A stretch of DNA of 64,000 nucleotides from Porticoccaceae bacterium (GCA_021773435.1 JAJFKC010000048.1:1-64000), one strand, 5' to 3'; positions 9,307 to 18,022 are shown, counted from the stretch's first letter. Made by a program: numbers and translations. The notes: generated by a model not told the origin, from the letters alone.

Positions 9307-10274
9307 AGGTTTTCACCTTCCAAATCGTTGGTTTGATAGTGCTGCAAAGCTAAGATTTTTACCTGCTCAAACATAAAATCGAGTGCTTTATGCTGGGCAA
9401 ATACTTGTAAACATTGTTGTCGGAATTCCTGTTCTGTGGCACCTTCTTTGGCGCAAATAAAGGCCCAGGGTAGTACGAGGGTATCTTTGATGAGGTCGGC
9501 CACATCAAATACCAGTGCGCCGCGACGGGTTTTGCCGTGCATGACAGCAAAACCGTGGGGGATACCCAGCACCCAGAGGGTAGTCGCCGCCAAGCCATAT
9601 GCCAAATAATTGCCGTGGTTTAGAAAGGCGTTGGCGGTATCGACTGAGTCTCTATCGCGTACAAAGTCACCATGTTTAGTACGATTTACCGCTATTTTGT
9701 ACAGTTGTTTTGTGAGCTGGGCTTCGGCTTGCAGCAATTCGCCTACTTTTTTAGCTTGCTCTATCTTTGCACTGGCATTATTGACGGCACGGATTAGCTC
9801 AGGGTCGTCACCGCTAAAACCTTCTGCTTGCAGGTCTTTGTCTTTTGCCCAGATGGTTTGCATGTATTGCAGGCGCGACTCTTGCAGCAGCTTGGCGGCT
9901 TGCAGGCGTTTATCATCGTCAAACCAGAATTGCATCCAGCCTTGCATGTATTCGGTGGGGCGGTATTCGCTTTGCGGGGTCATCCATTCTATTTCGGTAC
10001 CCATAAGTAGCGGCGTGCCACCACTGCCACTAAAACCAACCAGTACGCCCGCTGAGGCGAGCATTCTCATTGCGGCTTGGGTGATGGAGGTTCCAGTACC
10101 CAGTAAGATCACGGTGGTATTGGCGATGGGAATATTCCAGTACTGTTTTTCGGCTTTGGCTTCGGTGAGGTAGAGTACGCGGCCATCCTTTTGCATCACC
10201 CGGCATTTTTCAAGGTAATAGATATTGGCTCGTTTGGAATGGAGGATGGCTTTCAGGTCAGTGAGTTGATCCAT
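9303..10274 (-). CDS. cas1: Cas1 integrase, type I-F
   Basis: The 323-aa Cas1 carries the family block NHGNYLAYGLAATTLWVLG, followed by GFAVMHGKTRRGALVFDVAD, which holds the catalytic His and Asp. Cas1 with the Cas2 part of Cas2-3 integrates new spacers at the leader end of the array. It is the first gene of the six-gene cas operon and its stop overlaps the cas3 start by 4 nt. With all adaptation and interference genes intact and the repeats uniform, the locus appears functional. Confidence 0.97.
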   Translation of the reverse strand: MDQLTDLKAILHSKRANIYYLEKCRVMQKDGRVLYLTEAKAEKQYWNIPIANTTVILLGTGTSITQAAMRMLASAGVLVGFSGSGGTPLLMGTEIEWMTPQSEYRPTEYMQGWMQFWFDDDKRLQAAKLLQESRLQYMQTIWAKDKDLQAEGFSGDDPELIRAVNNASAKIEQAKKVGELLQAEAQLTKQLYKIAVNRTKHGDFVRDRDSVDTANAFLNHGNYLAYGLAATTLWVLGIPHGFAVMHGKTRRGALVFDVADLIKDTLVLPWAFICAKEGATEQEFRQQCLQVFAQHKALDFMFEQVKILALQHYQTNDLEGENL

Positions 10275-10371
10275 AACTCTTTAATCCACTTATTAAATAA
10301 GGCATGCTTCCTTCTTTTTAAAACAAGCACGCACAGCTTTACAATCGAAATTCTTTACGATTATTCAATAT

Positions 10372-10587
10372 CTACAAATACTTCTGATCCGGCACTATCC
10401 ACTTAGTCCCAATTTCTTCAAACTTCACACAAACAGCTTTGCTCCCCTCTCCTATTCTTATCGCGGTGACGAGCCCTATCCCCAACACAGGATTCTCAAC
10501 CGTGTCGCCAGGTTTGTCGAGATCGTCGGGACGAATCAGGCATTTTAGCCCGCCTTCGGTACTATCTGTTTTTGTCTGTCGACCCAT
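10372..10587 (-). CDS. Small Tudor/CarD-like domain protein, function unknown
   Basis: This putative 71-aa protein starts at the ATG at 10587; an in-frame TTG at 10644 would add 19 residues. Its C-terminal half, PGDTVENPVLGIGLVTAI followed by KAVCVKFEEIGTKWI, resembles the small beta-barrel (Tudor-like) modules found at the C-terminus of UvrD/PcrA helicases and in CarD-like RNA polymerase-binding proteins. That resemblance was judged by eye. It lies between cas1 and the WYL regulator on the same strand, 97 bp before cas1. No strong ribosome site is visible. It may be a small cas-linked regulator or an isolated domain of unrelated origin. Confidence 0.5.
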   Translation of the reverse strand: MGRQTKTDSTEGGLKCLIRPDDLDKPGDTVENPVLGIGLVTAIRIGEGSKAVCVKFEEIGTKWIVPDQKYL

Positions 10588-10729
10588 CGTTTGTATTTCA
10601 CGCAGTATTAGCAGTTGGCTAACCGTAACGCCTGGTATGGACAAAACGTGTCCTGCCTGTTTGTACAGTACTCATGTCACGCCATTATTTATAACGCAGA
10701 TATTTTTAGTTCAAGTATTCGTAATTCAA

Positions 10730-11692
10730 CTATGTGTAATGCAATAAGGATTCCTCCAACCGCTTGCGAACCGCTTTCTTGAGGCTTGCGGGCTTAACCA
10801 CCTCAACGTGGGGTAAATGGCGAAATATATCCTGTATGAGTTCACGTTGATCGCTGTAGGGAAAGCTCAGGCAGTAACATTCTTCATGCCATTTGCTTTC
10901 TTGCTGCGGGTGCCATTGCTGGCGCGCTATTTCTACTGCGATAGGCGGGCAGAATTTTAATTCAACCAGATGATTAGTCTCGCCAGAGAAGATCCCGTAG
11001 CCATCTGAAAAATGTGCGGTCAGTTCTGATTGCGAGTAGTTCTTTGCAGCTTGTTGAGTGCTTCGGCACGATGCGATTCGAGCCAGCGAAAATACCCGAA
11101 AGTCATTTCTTTGGTGGCACCAGGCATCGAGGTACCAATTATCGCGATAATAAACCAGGGTTTGTGGGCTGATGATACGGCTGGAATGCTGACCTTGATA
11201 ATCGTTATATTTTAGAGCCACGCGTTCTCTGGCGAGCAGTGCGGTACCGATGGTAGTAAAGATGTGTTGATCGATTTCGCGATAGGCAAGTGGGAGGACT
11301 TTGATGCGGCGGGATAATTCGCTTTGGTCAACACCGCGCGCACTCAAGTTTTTGTTAATGAGTTTTTTGACGGCTTTTAATTCGCTGCCCAGTAAACTGT
11401 TGCCCAGGTTTTCGAGCATGCCCAGCAATAGCACCATCGATTGCAGCTCGTTTGCCGACAACCACAAACCGGGAAGCTCGAACATTTCCCCATCGTCTGA
11501 CAGGTAACGATAACCGTGCTCAGCTTTGATGTATTCGATAGGGGCGTTGAGCTGATCGCGCATAAGCTCAATTGTGCGCGTAACAGTTTTAGTGCAACAC
11601 TCCAGCTCCTCGGCAAGCTGTACCAATGAGCGCCCACGGTGATATTGGGTGAAGAGGCGATGCAGTATTAAAACGCGATCGAACTTGTCCAT
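10730..11692 (-). CDS. WYL-domain transcriptional regulator
   Basis: The product is about 320 aa, with an N-terminal helix-turn-helix (roughly residues 8-60, with SLVQLAEELECCTKTVTRTI) and a C-terminal WYL domain whose WYL triad is in RDNWYLDAW near 185-190. WYL regulators sense nucleic-acid or nucleotide ligands and are often encoded beside CRISPR-Cas and other defence loci. It stands upstream of the small Tudor-like gene and the cas operon on the same strand, so control of cas expression is a reasonable inference. The ATG at 11692 is used; a GTG lies two codons upstream. Confidence 0.88.
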   Translation of the reverse strand: MDKFDRVLILHRLFTQYHRGRSLVQLAEELECCTKTVTRTIELMRDQLNAPIEYIKAEHGYRYLSDDGEMFELPGLWLSANELQSMVLLLGMLENLGNSLLGSELKAVKKLINKNLSARGVDQSELSRRIKVLPLAYREIDQHIFTTIGTALLARERVALKYNDYQGQHSSRIISPQTLVYYRDNWYLDAWCHQRNDFRVFSLARIASCRSTQQAAKNYSQSELTAHFSDGYGIFSGETNHLVELKFCPPIAVEIARQQWHPQQESKWHEECYCLSFPYSDQRELIQDIFRHLPHVEVVKPASLKKAVRKRLEESLLHYT

Positions 11693-11909
11693 GTTCACTT
11701 GAGTTTTGTTTTTGTTTTAGCGGGCCTGGCACTCACCCCACTATTCTATCCGTTTTGAGTTCGGCTCCCATAAAACCGCCGTTGTAGTCATGGCCGATTA
11801 GGCCGCTTTTGTGCCTGGGTTTATCCGCAGCATCCCAGTCTCTTTTTCTTTTTTAAACTTCGTAAGAATCGGGGCTGGTCTCAACACTGAGTTTACTCAG
11901 TAATAGCCT

Positions 11910-13055
11910 TTAATTGCCGTCTCCTATAAAAATAGATAAATAATCTCTAAACCAGTAAATGCGATTCCTCTTTTTTTCCGTTAATTCATGCAGCACACCG
12001 TGAGCAACAAAATCGCTAACCAATGCGGCCGCTGTGTTGTGGCGTAGGCCTAATAATTCAACCACATTTTTTATGCTGATCACCGGGCTTTGATAAAGTT
12101 CTTGCATCAAGGACTGGGCGTTTTGCTGGCGGCGAGTGCTAAAGTGGGGCAGCACCTCTTTGTCTAAGCGCTGCCTCAGAGTCACGATATCTTTGAACAC
12201 TTGTATGGAGTTTTCTGCAGTTTCGCGCACACCATATAAAAAGAACACCAGCCACGGTTTGATTTTGTTGCTTTCTCGGACTGCCATGAGGTGATCAATG
12301 TACTGGGTTTTATTGCGCTCGAAATAATCGGACAAGTACAGCGCGGGCTTGTGCAGTAGGCCAAAGTTAGCAAAGTAGAGTGCAATCATAAGTCGTCCTA
12401 AACGGCCGTTACCATCAAGAAAGGGGTGAATGGTTTCAAACTGGTAGTGAGTAATAGCGATTTTGATCAGGTGGGGAACTTTCAACTCATCGTTGTGGAT
12501 AAACTTTTCCAGATCGCTCATCAACTCGGCTACTTCTTCGTGATGGGGTGGCACGAAGCTAGCATTCTTGAGACTGACGCCAATCCAGTTCTGGCTGTTA
12601 CGAAACTCACCAGGTAGTTTTGTTTCGCCACGCACCCCTTGCATCAGAATCTGGTGGGCTTCCTTAAGTAATCGATTGGCAAGCATTAAGTCGTCCAGGC
12701 GAGCAATTGCTGTGTTAATGGCTTGAGTGTAATTCTGCACCTCTCGCCAATCGTCACGCTGCTCCGGGTCAATGTCTTGTTCGCCCAATAAGGCTTCTTC
12801 CATATTGGTCTGGGTACCCTCAATGCGACTGGACTGCGTAGCCTCTTTGGTAATGTGCATACGGATAAAAAAATCGACATCGGGCACCAGCTGCGAGAAG
12901 GCGTTTAGCTCACCCAGCGCCCGGTCGGCTTCGCTCAACAGGCTTTGTATTTCAATGTCAGAGATTTCCCAGGCATGATTGATGGGCTCTGGAGAAAAGC
13001 TTTGGTACTGGTACTGCTGTTGGTTAAAGCCCGCTTTATAGTCGTCTAAGTTCAT
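11910..13055 (-). CDS. Fic family protein (class II, probable AMPylator)
   Basis: This 381-aa protein has the complete Fic active-site motif HPFLDGNGRLGR at residues 210-221, so transfer of AMP (or another nucleotide group) to a protein hydroxyl is expected. SSRIEGT near residues 75-81 matches the inhibitory-helix motif located before the Fic core in class II proteins. The C-terminal 60 residues form a winged-helix-like segment (NVVELLGLRHNTAAALVSDF), which suggests DNA binding and autoregulation. Its promoter carries a repeated palindromic element. The gene is monocistronic on the minus strand, upstream of the WYL and CRISPR block. The target is unknown. Confidence 0.92.
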   Translation of the reverse strand: MNLDDYKAGFNQQQYQYQSFSPEPINHAWEISDIEIQSLLSEADRALGELNAFSQLVPDVDFFIRMHITKEATQSSRIEGTQTNMEEALLGEQDIDPEQRDDWREVQNYTQAINTAIARLDDLMLANRLLKEAHQILMQGVRGETKLPGEFRNSQNWIGVSLKNASFVPPHHEEVAELMSDLEKFIHNDELKVPHLIKIAITHYQFETIHPFLDGNGRLGRLMIALYFANFGLLHKPALYLSDYFERNKTQYIDHLMAVRESNKIKPWLVFFLYGVRETAENSIQVFKDIVTLRQRLDKEVLPHFSTRRQQNAQSLMQELYQSPVISIKNVVELLGLRHNTAAALVSDFVAHGVLHELTEKKRNRIYWFRDYLSIFIGDGN

Positions 13056-13075
13056 GTTATGCCCAAAACCATTAG

Positions 13076-13177
13076 AGTTTTCGATATATGGGAATCTTAT
13101 GTCCGAAACTTAAACGTTTAGCCTTGTTATGTCAAATACCAGTGTAGTTTTCGATATAAAAGAATCCTTATATCGAA
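13076..13177. promoter_or_regulatory. Repeated AGTTTTCGATATA operator-like elements upstream of fic
   Basis: The 13-mer AGTTTTCGATATA occurs at 13076-13088 and again at 13146-13158, a 70-bp spacing, and similarity continues for about 10 more bases (GGAATC-TTA versus AGAATCCTTA). The second copy is half of a perfect 9-bp inverted repeat, TTCGATATA at 13150-13158 and TATATCGAA at 13169-13177, with a 10-bp spacer. Position just before the Fic start, together with that protein's winged-helix end, suggests an autoregulatory operator. Confidence 0.55.
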
Positions 13178-13415
13178 TTCTGCTCACTATTCGCCGCTCA
13201 TTAGTACCAAAAGGCGCAGAGAACACATCCAGTCTATAGTGGTTTTTTATTTTCTATACGGATCAGCCCCTACACCAAGCTGAAACAAACGCTTCTCGAA
13301 GCACTTCTTAAAACGGGCGGTGCACCTGGAATCCGGATTTGCCTCTAACTATTCAATCTCTGCAGCACTCACAAGCCATTAATGGCCCATGTTGTATTGG
13401 TGCTACTCAAGCTTC
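13178..13415. other. Intergenic DNA between fic promoter and mmsB, nothing recognised
   Basis: About 240 bp downstream of the mmsB stop (minus strand) and upstream of the Fic operator region. Apart from a small palindrome GCCATTAATGGC near 13376 I see no gene, RNA or clear terminator. Confidence 0.5.
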
Positions 13416-14309
13416 CTAATCAAAAAACCGCTGAATACTAGAAAAGTCCAGATCGGTATTGTCTTCATCACTCATGGTCGCATAAAGATTGTATAAATTA
13501 TTCGCCAACGCCCCCATGGGTGTCGCTGACTTGCTTGCCAGGGCCGCCTCCATCGCCAAACCCAGATCTTTTTGCATAAGCTTGACCATAAAGCCGCCGG
13601 TGTAGTCGCGACTGGCGGGGACGCCTTCCATAACGCCGGGGTAGGGGTTGTACTTTTCCAGCGACCAGTTGCAGCCGGAGCTTTTGAGCATAATTTCTGA
13701 CAGGGTGGCGGGGTCGAGGCCGTTATCTACACCCAGTTGCAGGGCTTCGGCGGTGCCGATCATATGCACGGCCAGCAGCATGTTGTTGCAGGCTTTGGCG
13801 ACCTGGCCTGCGCCGCTGGGGCCTGCATGAAAAATATTAGCTCCCATATGCTTGAGGACTTCTTTGGCGGCTTCGACATCGGCAGCTTCGCCGCCACACA
13901 TAAAGGCCAGGGTTGCGCCTTCGGCTCCGGCAACACCTCCAGATACCGGGGCGTCGATGGCGGTGATATTGCGTTTCTTTGCTTCTTCACCGATGCGGCG
14001 AGAACTTGACGCAGCGACGGTGGAGCAATCGATAAGCAATGCAGATGGTTCGACCAGATCGAGCAGACCAGCACCATCTATGTAAAGACTTTCAGCAATG
14101 GCTCCATTGGGCAGCATGGAGATGACGAAATCTGCACCGGCGATGGCTTCTTTTTCGTTCGCTGCGGCAGTGCAACCATCTTCGACTGCTTTTTGCACTG
14201 AGGCAGGAACTAAATCAAATGCGCAAACCTCGAACCCGGCTTTAATAAGATTAGCCGCCATGGGGCCGCCCATATTGCCTAAACCAAAAAATGCGACTTT
14301 CTTTGCCAT
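13416..14309 (-). CDS. mmsB: 3-hydroxyisobutyrate dehydrogenase
   Basis: This 297-aa NAD-dependent enzyme oxidises 3-hydroxyisobutyrate to methylmalonate semialdehyde in valine degradation. The N-terminal Rossmann signature FFGLGNMGGPMAANL, the substrate loop DAPVSGG near 120 and the catalytic-lysine region QVAKACNN near 170 are all present. It is the last gene of the valine operon and supplies the substrate of MmsA, encoded at the head of the same operon. Confidence 0.96.
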   Translation of the reverse strand: MAKKVAFFGLGNMGGPMAANLIKAGFEVCAFDLVPASVQKAVEDGCTAAANEKEAIAGADFVISMLPNGAIAESLYIDGAGLLDLVEPSALLIDCSTVAASSSRRIGEEAKKRNITAIDAPVSGGVAGAEGATLAFMCGGEAADVEAAKEVLKHMGANIFHAGPSGAGQVAKACNNMLLAVHMIGTAEALQLGVDNGLDPATLSEIMLKSSGCNWSLEKYNPYPGVMEGVPASRDYTGGFMVKLMQKDLGLAMEAALASKSATPMGALANNLYNLYATMSDEDNTDLDFSSIQRFFD

Positions 14310-14406
14310 GACTATTCCCTTTTTTACTTTAAGTGCAATGTATTGTAATTAACTTATGACACCATGGAATGACCCGTGCGCCGCCAGCGGCCTTAGCTAC
14401 CACCTT

Positions 14407-14739
14407 TTAATCAATATGCAATACAACTTTTGCCATATACAAACATAGCAGTGATATAAACTGAAGCCAGCCAAGCGATAATACAAACGCTGGAATAATA
14501 GACGAAATTACACTCCCACCACTGGCCTTATGGCGATACAAATAACTTGAACTGAGAAGAAGTGTCAGGAGAGCAATTAGAATCAAAACATTTGTGTTTA
14601 CGTGCTGCCAAACACTGCTTATAGCGCCATACCGATGTGAACCTGCAGCCCAAACCGGTAAAAGAAGACAAATGCTTGCCGTGCTTAGAATAACGCTTTT
14701 GATGCCAAACCGTTCCATGGCTACGGGGAGCTGAGACAA
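14407..14739 (-). CDS. Small membrane protein in the valine operon
   Basis: This putative 110-aa protein starts with TTG at 14739, two bases after the preceding hydrolase stop; an internal ATG at 14718 is the alternative. Three hydrophobic segments (roughly residues 12-34, 48-68 and 77-107) predict an inner-membrane protein. I recognise no family. The tight spacing suggests co-expression with valine catabolism, but no ribosome site is obvious and the reading frame could be fortuitous. Confidence 0.5.
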   Translation of the reverse strand: MSQLPVAMERFGIKSVILSTASICLLLPVWAAGSHRYGAISSVWQHVNTNVLILIALLTLLLSSSYLYRHKASGGSVISSIIPAFVLSLGWLQFISLLCLYMAKVVLHID

Positions 14740-14741
14740 CG

Positions 14742-15863
14742 CTACAAATCCGCTAAGGGACTTTCTCTATCGGCCCAGGGCCAGGTTAGATATTGCTCGC
14801 GCATCTCGCTGGTTAATTCTGCCAGGGTTGCGGGCTGGAATTTTGGGTCGTTGTCTTTTTCGATAATTTGCGCGCGAACACCCTCGCGAAAAACACCGTA
14901 TTTCCCACAGTTAACGGTGCCAGTTAATTCAAGCTTGAGGCACTCATTCAAAGGAAGATCCCGACCGCGCTGATTGAGTTCGTAAGACAGGAACATCGTT
15001 GCCGGACAACCTCGTTTAAGGGTCGCTACAGCTCGGCTCAACCAGCTGTCATCACCTTCATAACTGGTAATGGCATCGACGAGTTCTTCCAGCGTGTTAC
15101 CAGATGTCACCTTTTCTATCCATGACATATGGTGTTCAAGTTGGCCATCGGGAAGCATGGCTTGATGCTGGTTTTGCAGGGCCTCAAGAACTCCACTTAT
15201 TTGTGCGCTATTTTCATCGGCGTTCTCGCCCCAGCTCAGTGCCGCTAGCTGGTCGAGCATGGCGGCCTTTTCACCGTGAGGAATAAAGATATCGGCAAGG
15301 CCTGCATAAAGCGCATCGGTGGCGTTGATCTGCGCGCCAGTTAGGGCTAAAAACAAACCGCTATTGCCACGGGCCTGATTTAAAAACCAGCTGGCGCCGA
15401 CATCGGGTAGTAAACCGATGGTAACTTCGGGCATGGCAATGCGGGTATTTTCAGTGACGATGCGAAAGTCCCCGCCTTCTAGCAGGCCCATACCGCCGCC
15501 CATAACAATGCCATTACCCCAGATGATCATGGGTTTGGGAAAGTTATGCAGGCGATGATTAAGCCGGTATTCACGGGAGAAAAAGTCCGTTAGATACGCG
15601 TTGTAATCATCGCCACATTCCACCATGGATTCGTAGAGCATGCGTATATCGCCACCGGCACAAAGCGCGCGGTCGCCGGCGCTATCGAGCAGGATGGCAA
15701 CGACACTGTCATCAGCTTCCCATTTGTCGGCCTCGGCGGTGATCAGGTCGACCATTTCCAGGCTGAGGGAGTTCAGGGCTTTTTCTGCATTTAATGTGGC
15801 GATGACTATTTTTTTACCATCACTACAGGCCTTCTCACTAAATAATACCGGTTGTTCTGACAC
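14742..15863 (-). CDS. 3-hydroxyisobutyryl-CoA hydrolase (crotonase fold)
   Basis: This 373-aa crotonase-superfamily protein is longer than a simple enoyl-CoA hydratase and matches the hydrolase that frees 3-hydroxyisobutyrate from CoA. The oxyanion-hole and active-site segments GGDIRMLYES, GIVMGGGMGLLEGGDFRI and MPEVTIGLLPDVGASWFL are typical of this subgroup. It starts with GTG behind GGAG. In the pathway it follows the enoyl-CoA hydratase encoded just upstream and feeds MmsB. Confidence 0.93.
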   Translation of the reverse strand: MSEQPVLFSEKACSDGKKIVIATLNAEKALNSLSLEMVDLITAEADKWEADDSVVAILLDSAGDRALCAGGDIRMLYESMVECGDDYNAYLTDFFSREYRLNHRLHNFPKPMIIWGNGIVMGGGMGLLEGGDFRIVTENTRIAMPEVTIGLLPDVGASWFLNQARGNSGLFLALTGAQINATDALYAGLADIFIPHGEKAAMLDQLAALSWGENADENSAQISGVLEALQNQHQAMLPDGQLEHHMSWIEKVTSGNTLEELVDAITSYEGDDSWLSRAVATLKRGCPATMFLSYELNQRGRDLPLNECLKLELTGTVNCGKYGVFREGVRAQIIEKDNDPKFQPATLAELTSEMREQYLTWPWADRESPLADL

Positions 15864-15916
15864 GCTAAGCTCCTAACAGGGGGTCGATTTCATGATGGGC
15901 GATTTCCTAACTAACA

Positions 15917-15944
15917 CTTAAGCACTGATACTTAAGCACTGATA
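15917..15944. repeat. Tandem duplication of a 14-bp unit
   Basis: CTTAAGCACTGATA occurs twice in direct tandem in the gap between the hydrolase start and the hydratase stop. It appears to be a simple slippage duplication with no evident function. Confidence 0.8.
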
Positions 15945-15945
15945 C

Positions 15946-16722
15946 TTAGCCATTTTTCCATTCGGGGCTACGCTTCTCAACAAACGCGGCCACGCCTTCT
16001 TTTTGGTCCTGTGATCCCCACAAATCCATAAAGGCATCACGTTCGAACTGGAAGCCACTGTTGAGTGGACGCTCGCGGGACGACATAGTCAAACCCTTAC
16101 AGATGCGCACCGAGGTGGGGCTTTGGCCGTCGACCTTGGCGGCTAGTTCGAGGGCCTTTTCCAGCGCTTTGCCTGTAGGCACAACTTCCTGCACCAGACC
16201 AATTTGCTCAGCTTTGTCGGCTTTGACATGTTCGCCCAACAAAATCATGCGCTTGGCCCAGCCTTCACCGATCAACCAGGGCAGGTGTTGGGTGCCAAGC
16301 CCGCCGGGCAATAAACCCACGGTGCATTCCGGCAAGGCCATGCGCGCGTGTTCTTCGGCAATACGAATATCGCAGGCCAGCGCGCATTCCAGACCGCCGC
16401 CCATGGCGAAGCCAGTAATGGCCGCAAAGGACACGCCCTGATAATTGGTCAGCGCGCCAAAGGCGATACCGAAGGCCTTAATAAAGTCGTAGGCTTCGCC
16501 GCCATCGTCGTGGTTAAAACGGGTCAGCTCGGCACCAGCGCTGTAGAACTTTTCGCTGTCGCTGGCGAGAATCAGCGAGTAGTTGTCCTTATCGGCATTT
16601 AATTCATCGATGGTCTGCTTTAAATAAGCCAGGCTATCCGGCGTCCAGGTATTAGCCGGCGGGTTATTCATGGTCAAGATCGCGACTGAGCCGCGTTTTT
16701 CTACTTTCAATAAGTCACTCAT
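15946..16722 (-). CDS. Enoyl-CoA hydratase (valine pathway)
   Basis: This 258-aa crotonase-family protein has the oxyanion segment AITGFAMGGGLECALACDIR and the catalytic-glutamate region LPECTVGLLPGGLGTQ. It probably hydrates methacrylyl-CoA to 3-hydroxyisobutyryl-CoA, the step between the acyl-CoA dehydrogenase and the hydrolase that flank it. The family alone does not fix the substrate; the operon does. Confidence 0.92.
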   Translation of the reverse strand: MSDLLKVEKRGSVAILTMNNPPANTWTPDSLAYLKQTIDELNADKDNYSLILASDSEKFYSAGAELTRFNHDDGGEAYDFIKAFGIAFGALTNYQGVSFAAITGFAMGGGLECALACDIRIAEEHARMALPECTVGLLPGGLGTQHLPWLIGEGWAKRMILLGEHVKADKAEQIGLVQEVVPTGKALEKALELAAKVDGQSPTSVRICKGLTMSSRERPLNSGFQFERDAFMDLWGSQDQKEGVAAFVEKRSPEWKNG

Positions 16723-16765
16723 TTCAATCGCCTTCTCTTGTGAGGTTAGTTATCTTGCGCAGCCA

Positions 16766-17938
16766 CTACCTGATGAGCTCAGTAGCCCCTTCTTCAAGAA
16801 TCCGGCGCGCAACGATCACGCGCATGATTTCGTTAGTACCTTCCAAAATTTGATGCACCCGGGTGTCGCGCAAAAAGCGCTCGATGGGATATTCTCGCAA
16901 ATAACCATAGCCACCATGCAGTTGCAGGGCTTCGTTACAGACCTGAAAACCAATATCGGTGGCAAAACGTTTGGCCATTGCACAATAGGTACTTTTATCA
17001 GGATCATCCTGATCCAGCTTGCAAGCGGCCAGCCGCACCATTTGTCGGGCGGCGACCAGCTCGGTGACCATATCGGCCAGCTTAAACTGTAAAGCCTGGA
17101 AAGCGGCCAGTGGCTTATCAAACTGTTTTCTTTCCTGAATATACTGCTGGGCATGGCTCAGCGTAGTCTGGGCCGCACCGATGGAACAAGTGGCAATGTT
17201 GATGCGGCCGCCGTCGAGACCTTTCATGGCGATTTTAAAACCTTCGCCTTCTTCGCCCAGTCGGTAGTGGGCGGGTACGCGTACATCTTCAAAGCTAATG
17301 GTGCGCGTCGGCTGGCTGTTCCAGCCCATCTTGGTTTCGTTTTTACCGTAACTGATGCCGGGCAAATCCGCCGGTACGGCAAAAGCGGTAATCCCCGCTG
17401 CGCCGGAATCCGTGTCACCGGTGCGGGTCATCAGCACCAGCACATCGGTACTGCCAGCACCGCTAATAAAACTCTTGCCGCCGTTAAGGATGTAAGTCTC
17501 ACCATCTGCATCAAGAACCGCTTTAGTGCGAATGGATGCGGCATCGCTGCCGGCATTGGGTTCTGTCAGACAGTAGGAAGCCAATTTTTGCCCGGTGGCT
17601 AATTGCTCACAAAACTCGCTGTGTACGGCTTCGGTACCCCAGGTGCAGGCCATCCAGGTGGCCATATTGTGAATTGAGATAAACGCGGCGGTAGAGCTAC
17701 AGGCCCCGGCCAGTTCTTCGAGAATAATCGAGGCATCAAGCCGGCTCATGCCCATACCACCCAGGGCTTCTGGGCTGTACATGCCACAAAAACCCATCTC
17801 ACCGGCGGCCGCTATCGTTTCGCGGGGGAAGATTTTGTTTTCATCCCACCCAGCCGCTTGCTCAGCCATTTCACCCTGGGCAAAGGCACGGGCAGCATCC
17901 TGAAAGGCGCGTTGTTCGTCGCTGAGATTAAAGTCCAT
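16766..17938 (-). CDS. Acyl-CoA dehydrogenase, probable isobutyryl-CoA dehydrogenase
   Basis: This 390-aa flavoprotein begins MDFNLSDEQRAFQD and carries the family signatures YCLTEPNAGSDAASIRTKA and HGGYGYLREYPIERFLRD. The segment ILEGTNEIMRVI near the C-terminus provides the catalytic glutamate. The operon context points to isobutyryl-CoA dehydrogenation in valine breakdown, passing electrons to ETF. It lies 74 bp downstream of mmsA. Confidence 0.94.
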   Translation of the reverse strand: MDFNLSDEQRAFQDAARAFAQGEMAEQAAGWDENKIFPRETIAAAGEMGFCGMYSPEALGGMGMSRLDASIILEELAGACSSTAAFISIHNMATWMACTWGTEAVHSEFCEQLATGQKLASYCLTEPNAGSDAASIRTKAVLDADGETYILNGGKSFISGAGSTDVLVLMTRTGDTDSGAAGITAFAVPADLPGISYGKNETKMGWNSQPTRTISFEDVRVPAHYRLGEEGEGFKIAMKGLDGGRINIATCSIGAAQTTLSHAQQYIQERKQFDKPLAAFQALQFKLADMVTELVAARQMVRLAACKLDQDDPDKSTYCAMAKRFATDIGFQVCNEALQLHGGYGYLREYPIERFLRDTRVHQILEGTNEIMRVIVARRILEEGATELIR

Positions 17939-17981
17939 AACGACCCGTCCTGTCTTCTAAAATAAACCGCTATTTAAGAGT

Positions 17982-18022
17982 TCTTATTTCAAGGCTCTTT
18001 ATTTCAAGGCCTTTATTTCAAA
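17982..18022. repeat. Three imperfect tandem copies of a 13-15-bp unit
   Basis: The units at 17983-17995, 17996-18010 and 18011-18022 share TTATTTCAA, the first two also GGC. They fill the gap between the acyl-CoA dehydrogenase start and the mmsA stop, and the last copy forms the end of the mmsA coding sequence. Confidence 0.75.

Noticed and set aside
13737-14085. Overlapping plus-strand frames inside mmsB
   Set aside because: They are shadows of a well-conserved dehydrogenase gene; codon patterns follow the minus-strand frame.
17153-17602. 149-codon plus-strand frame inside the acyl-CoA dehydrogenase
   Set aside because: It is antisense to a conserved enzyme with no independent support.
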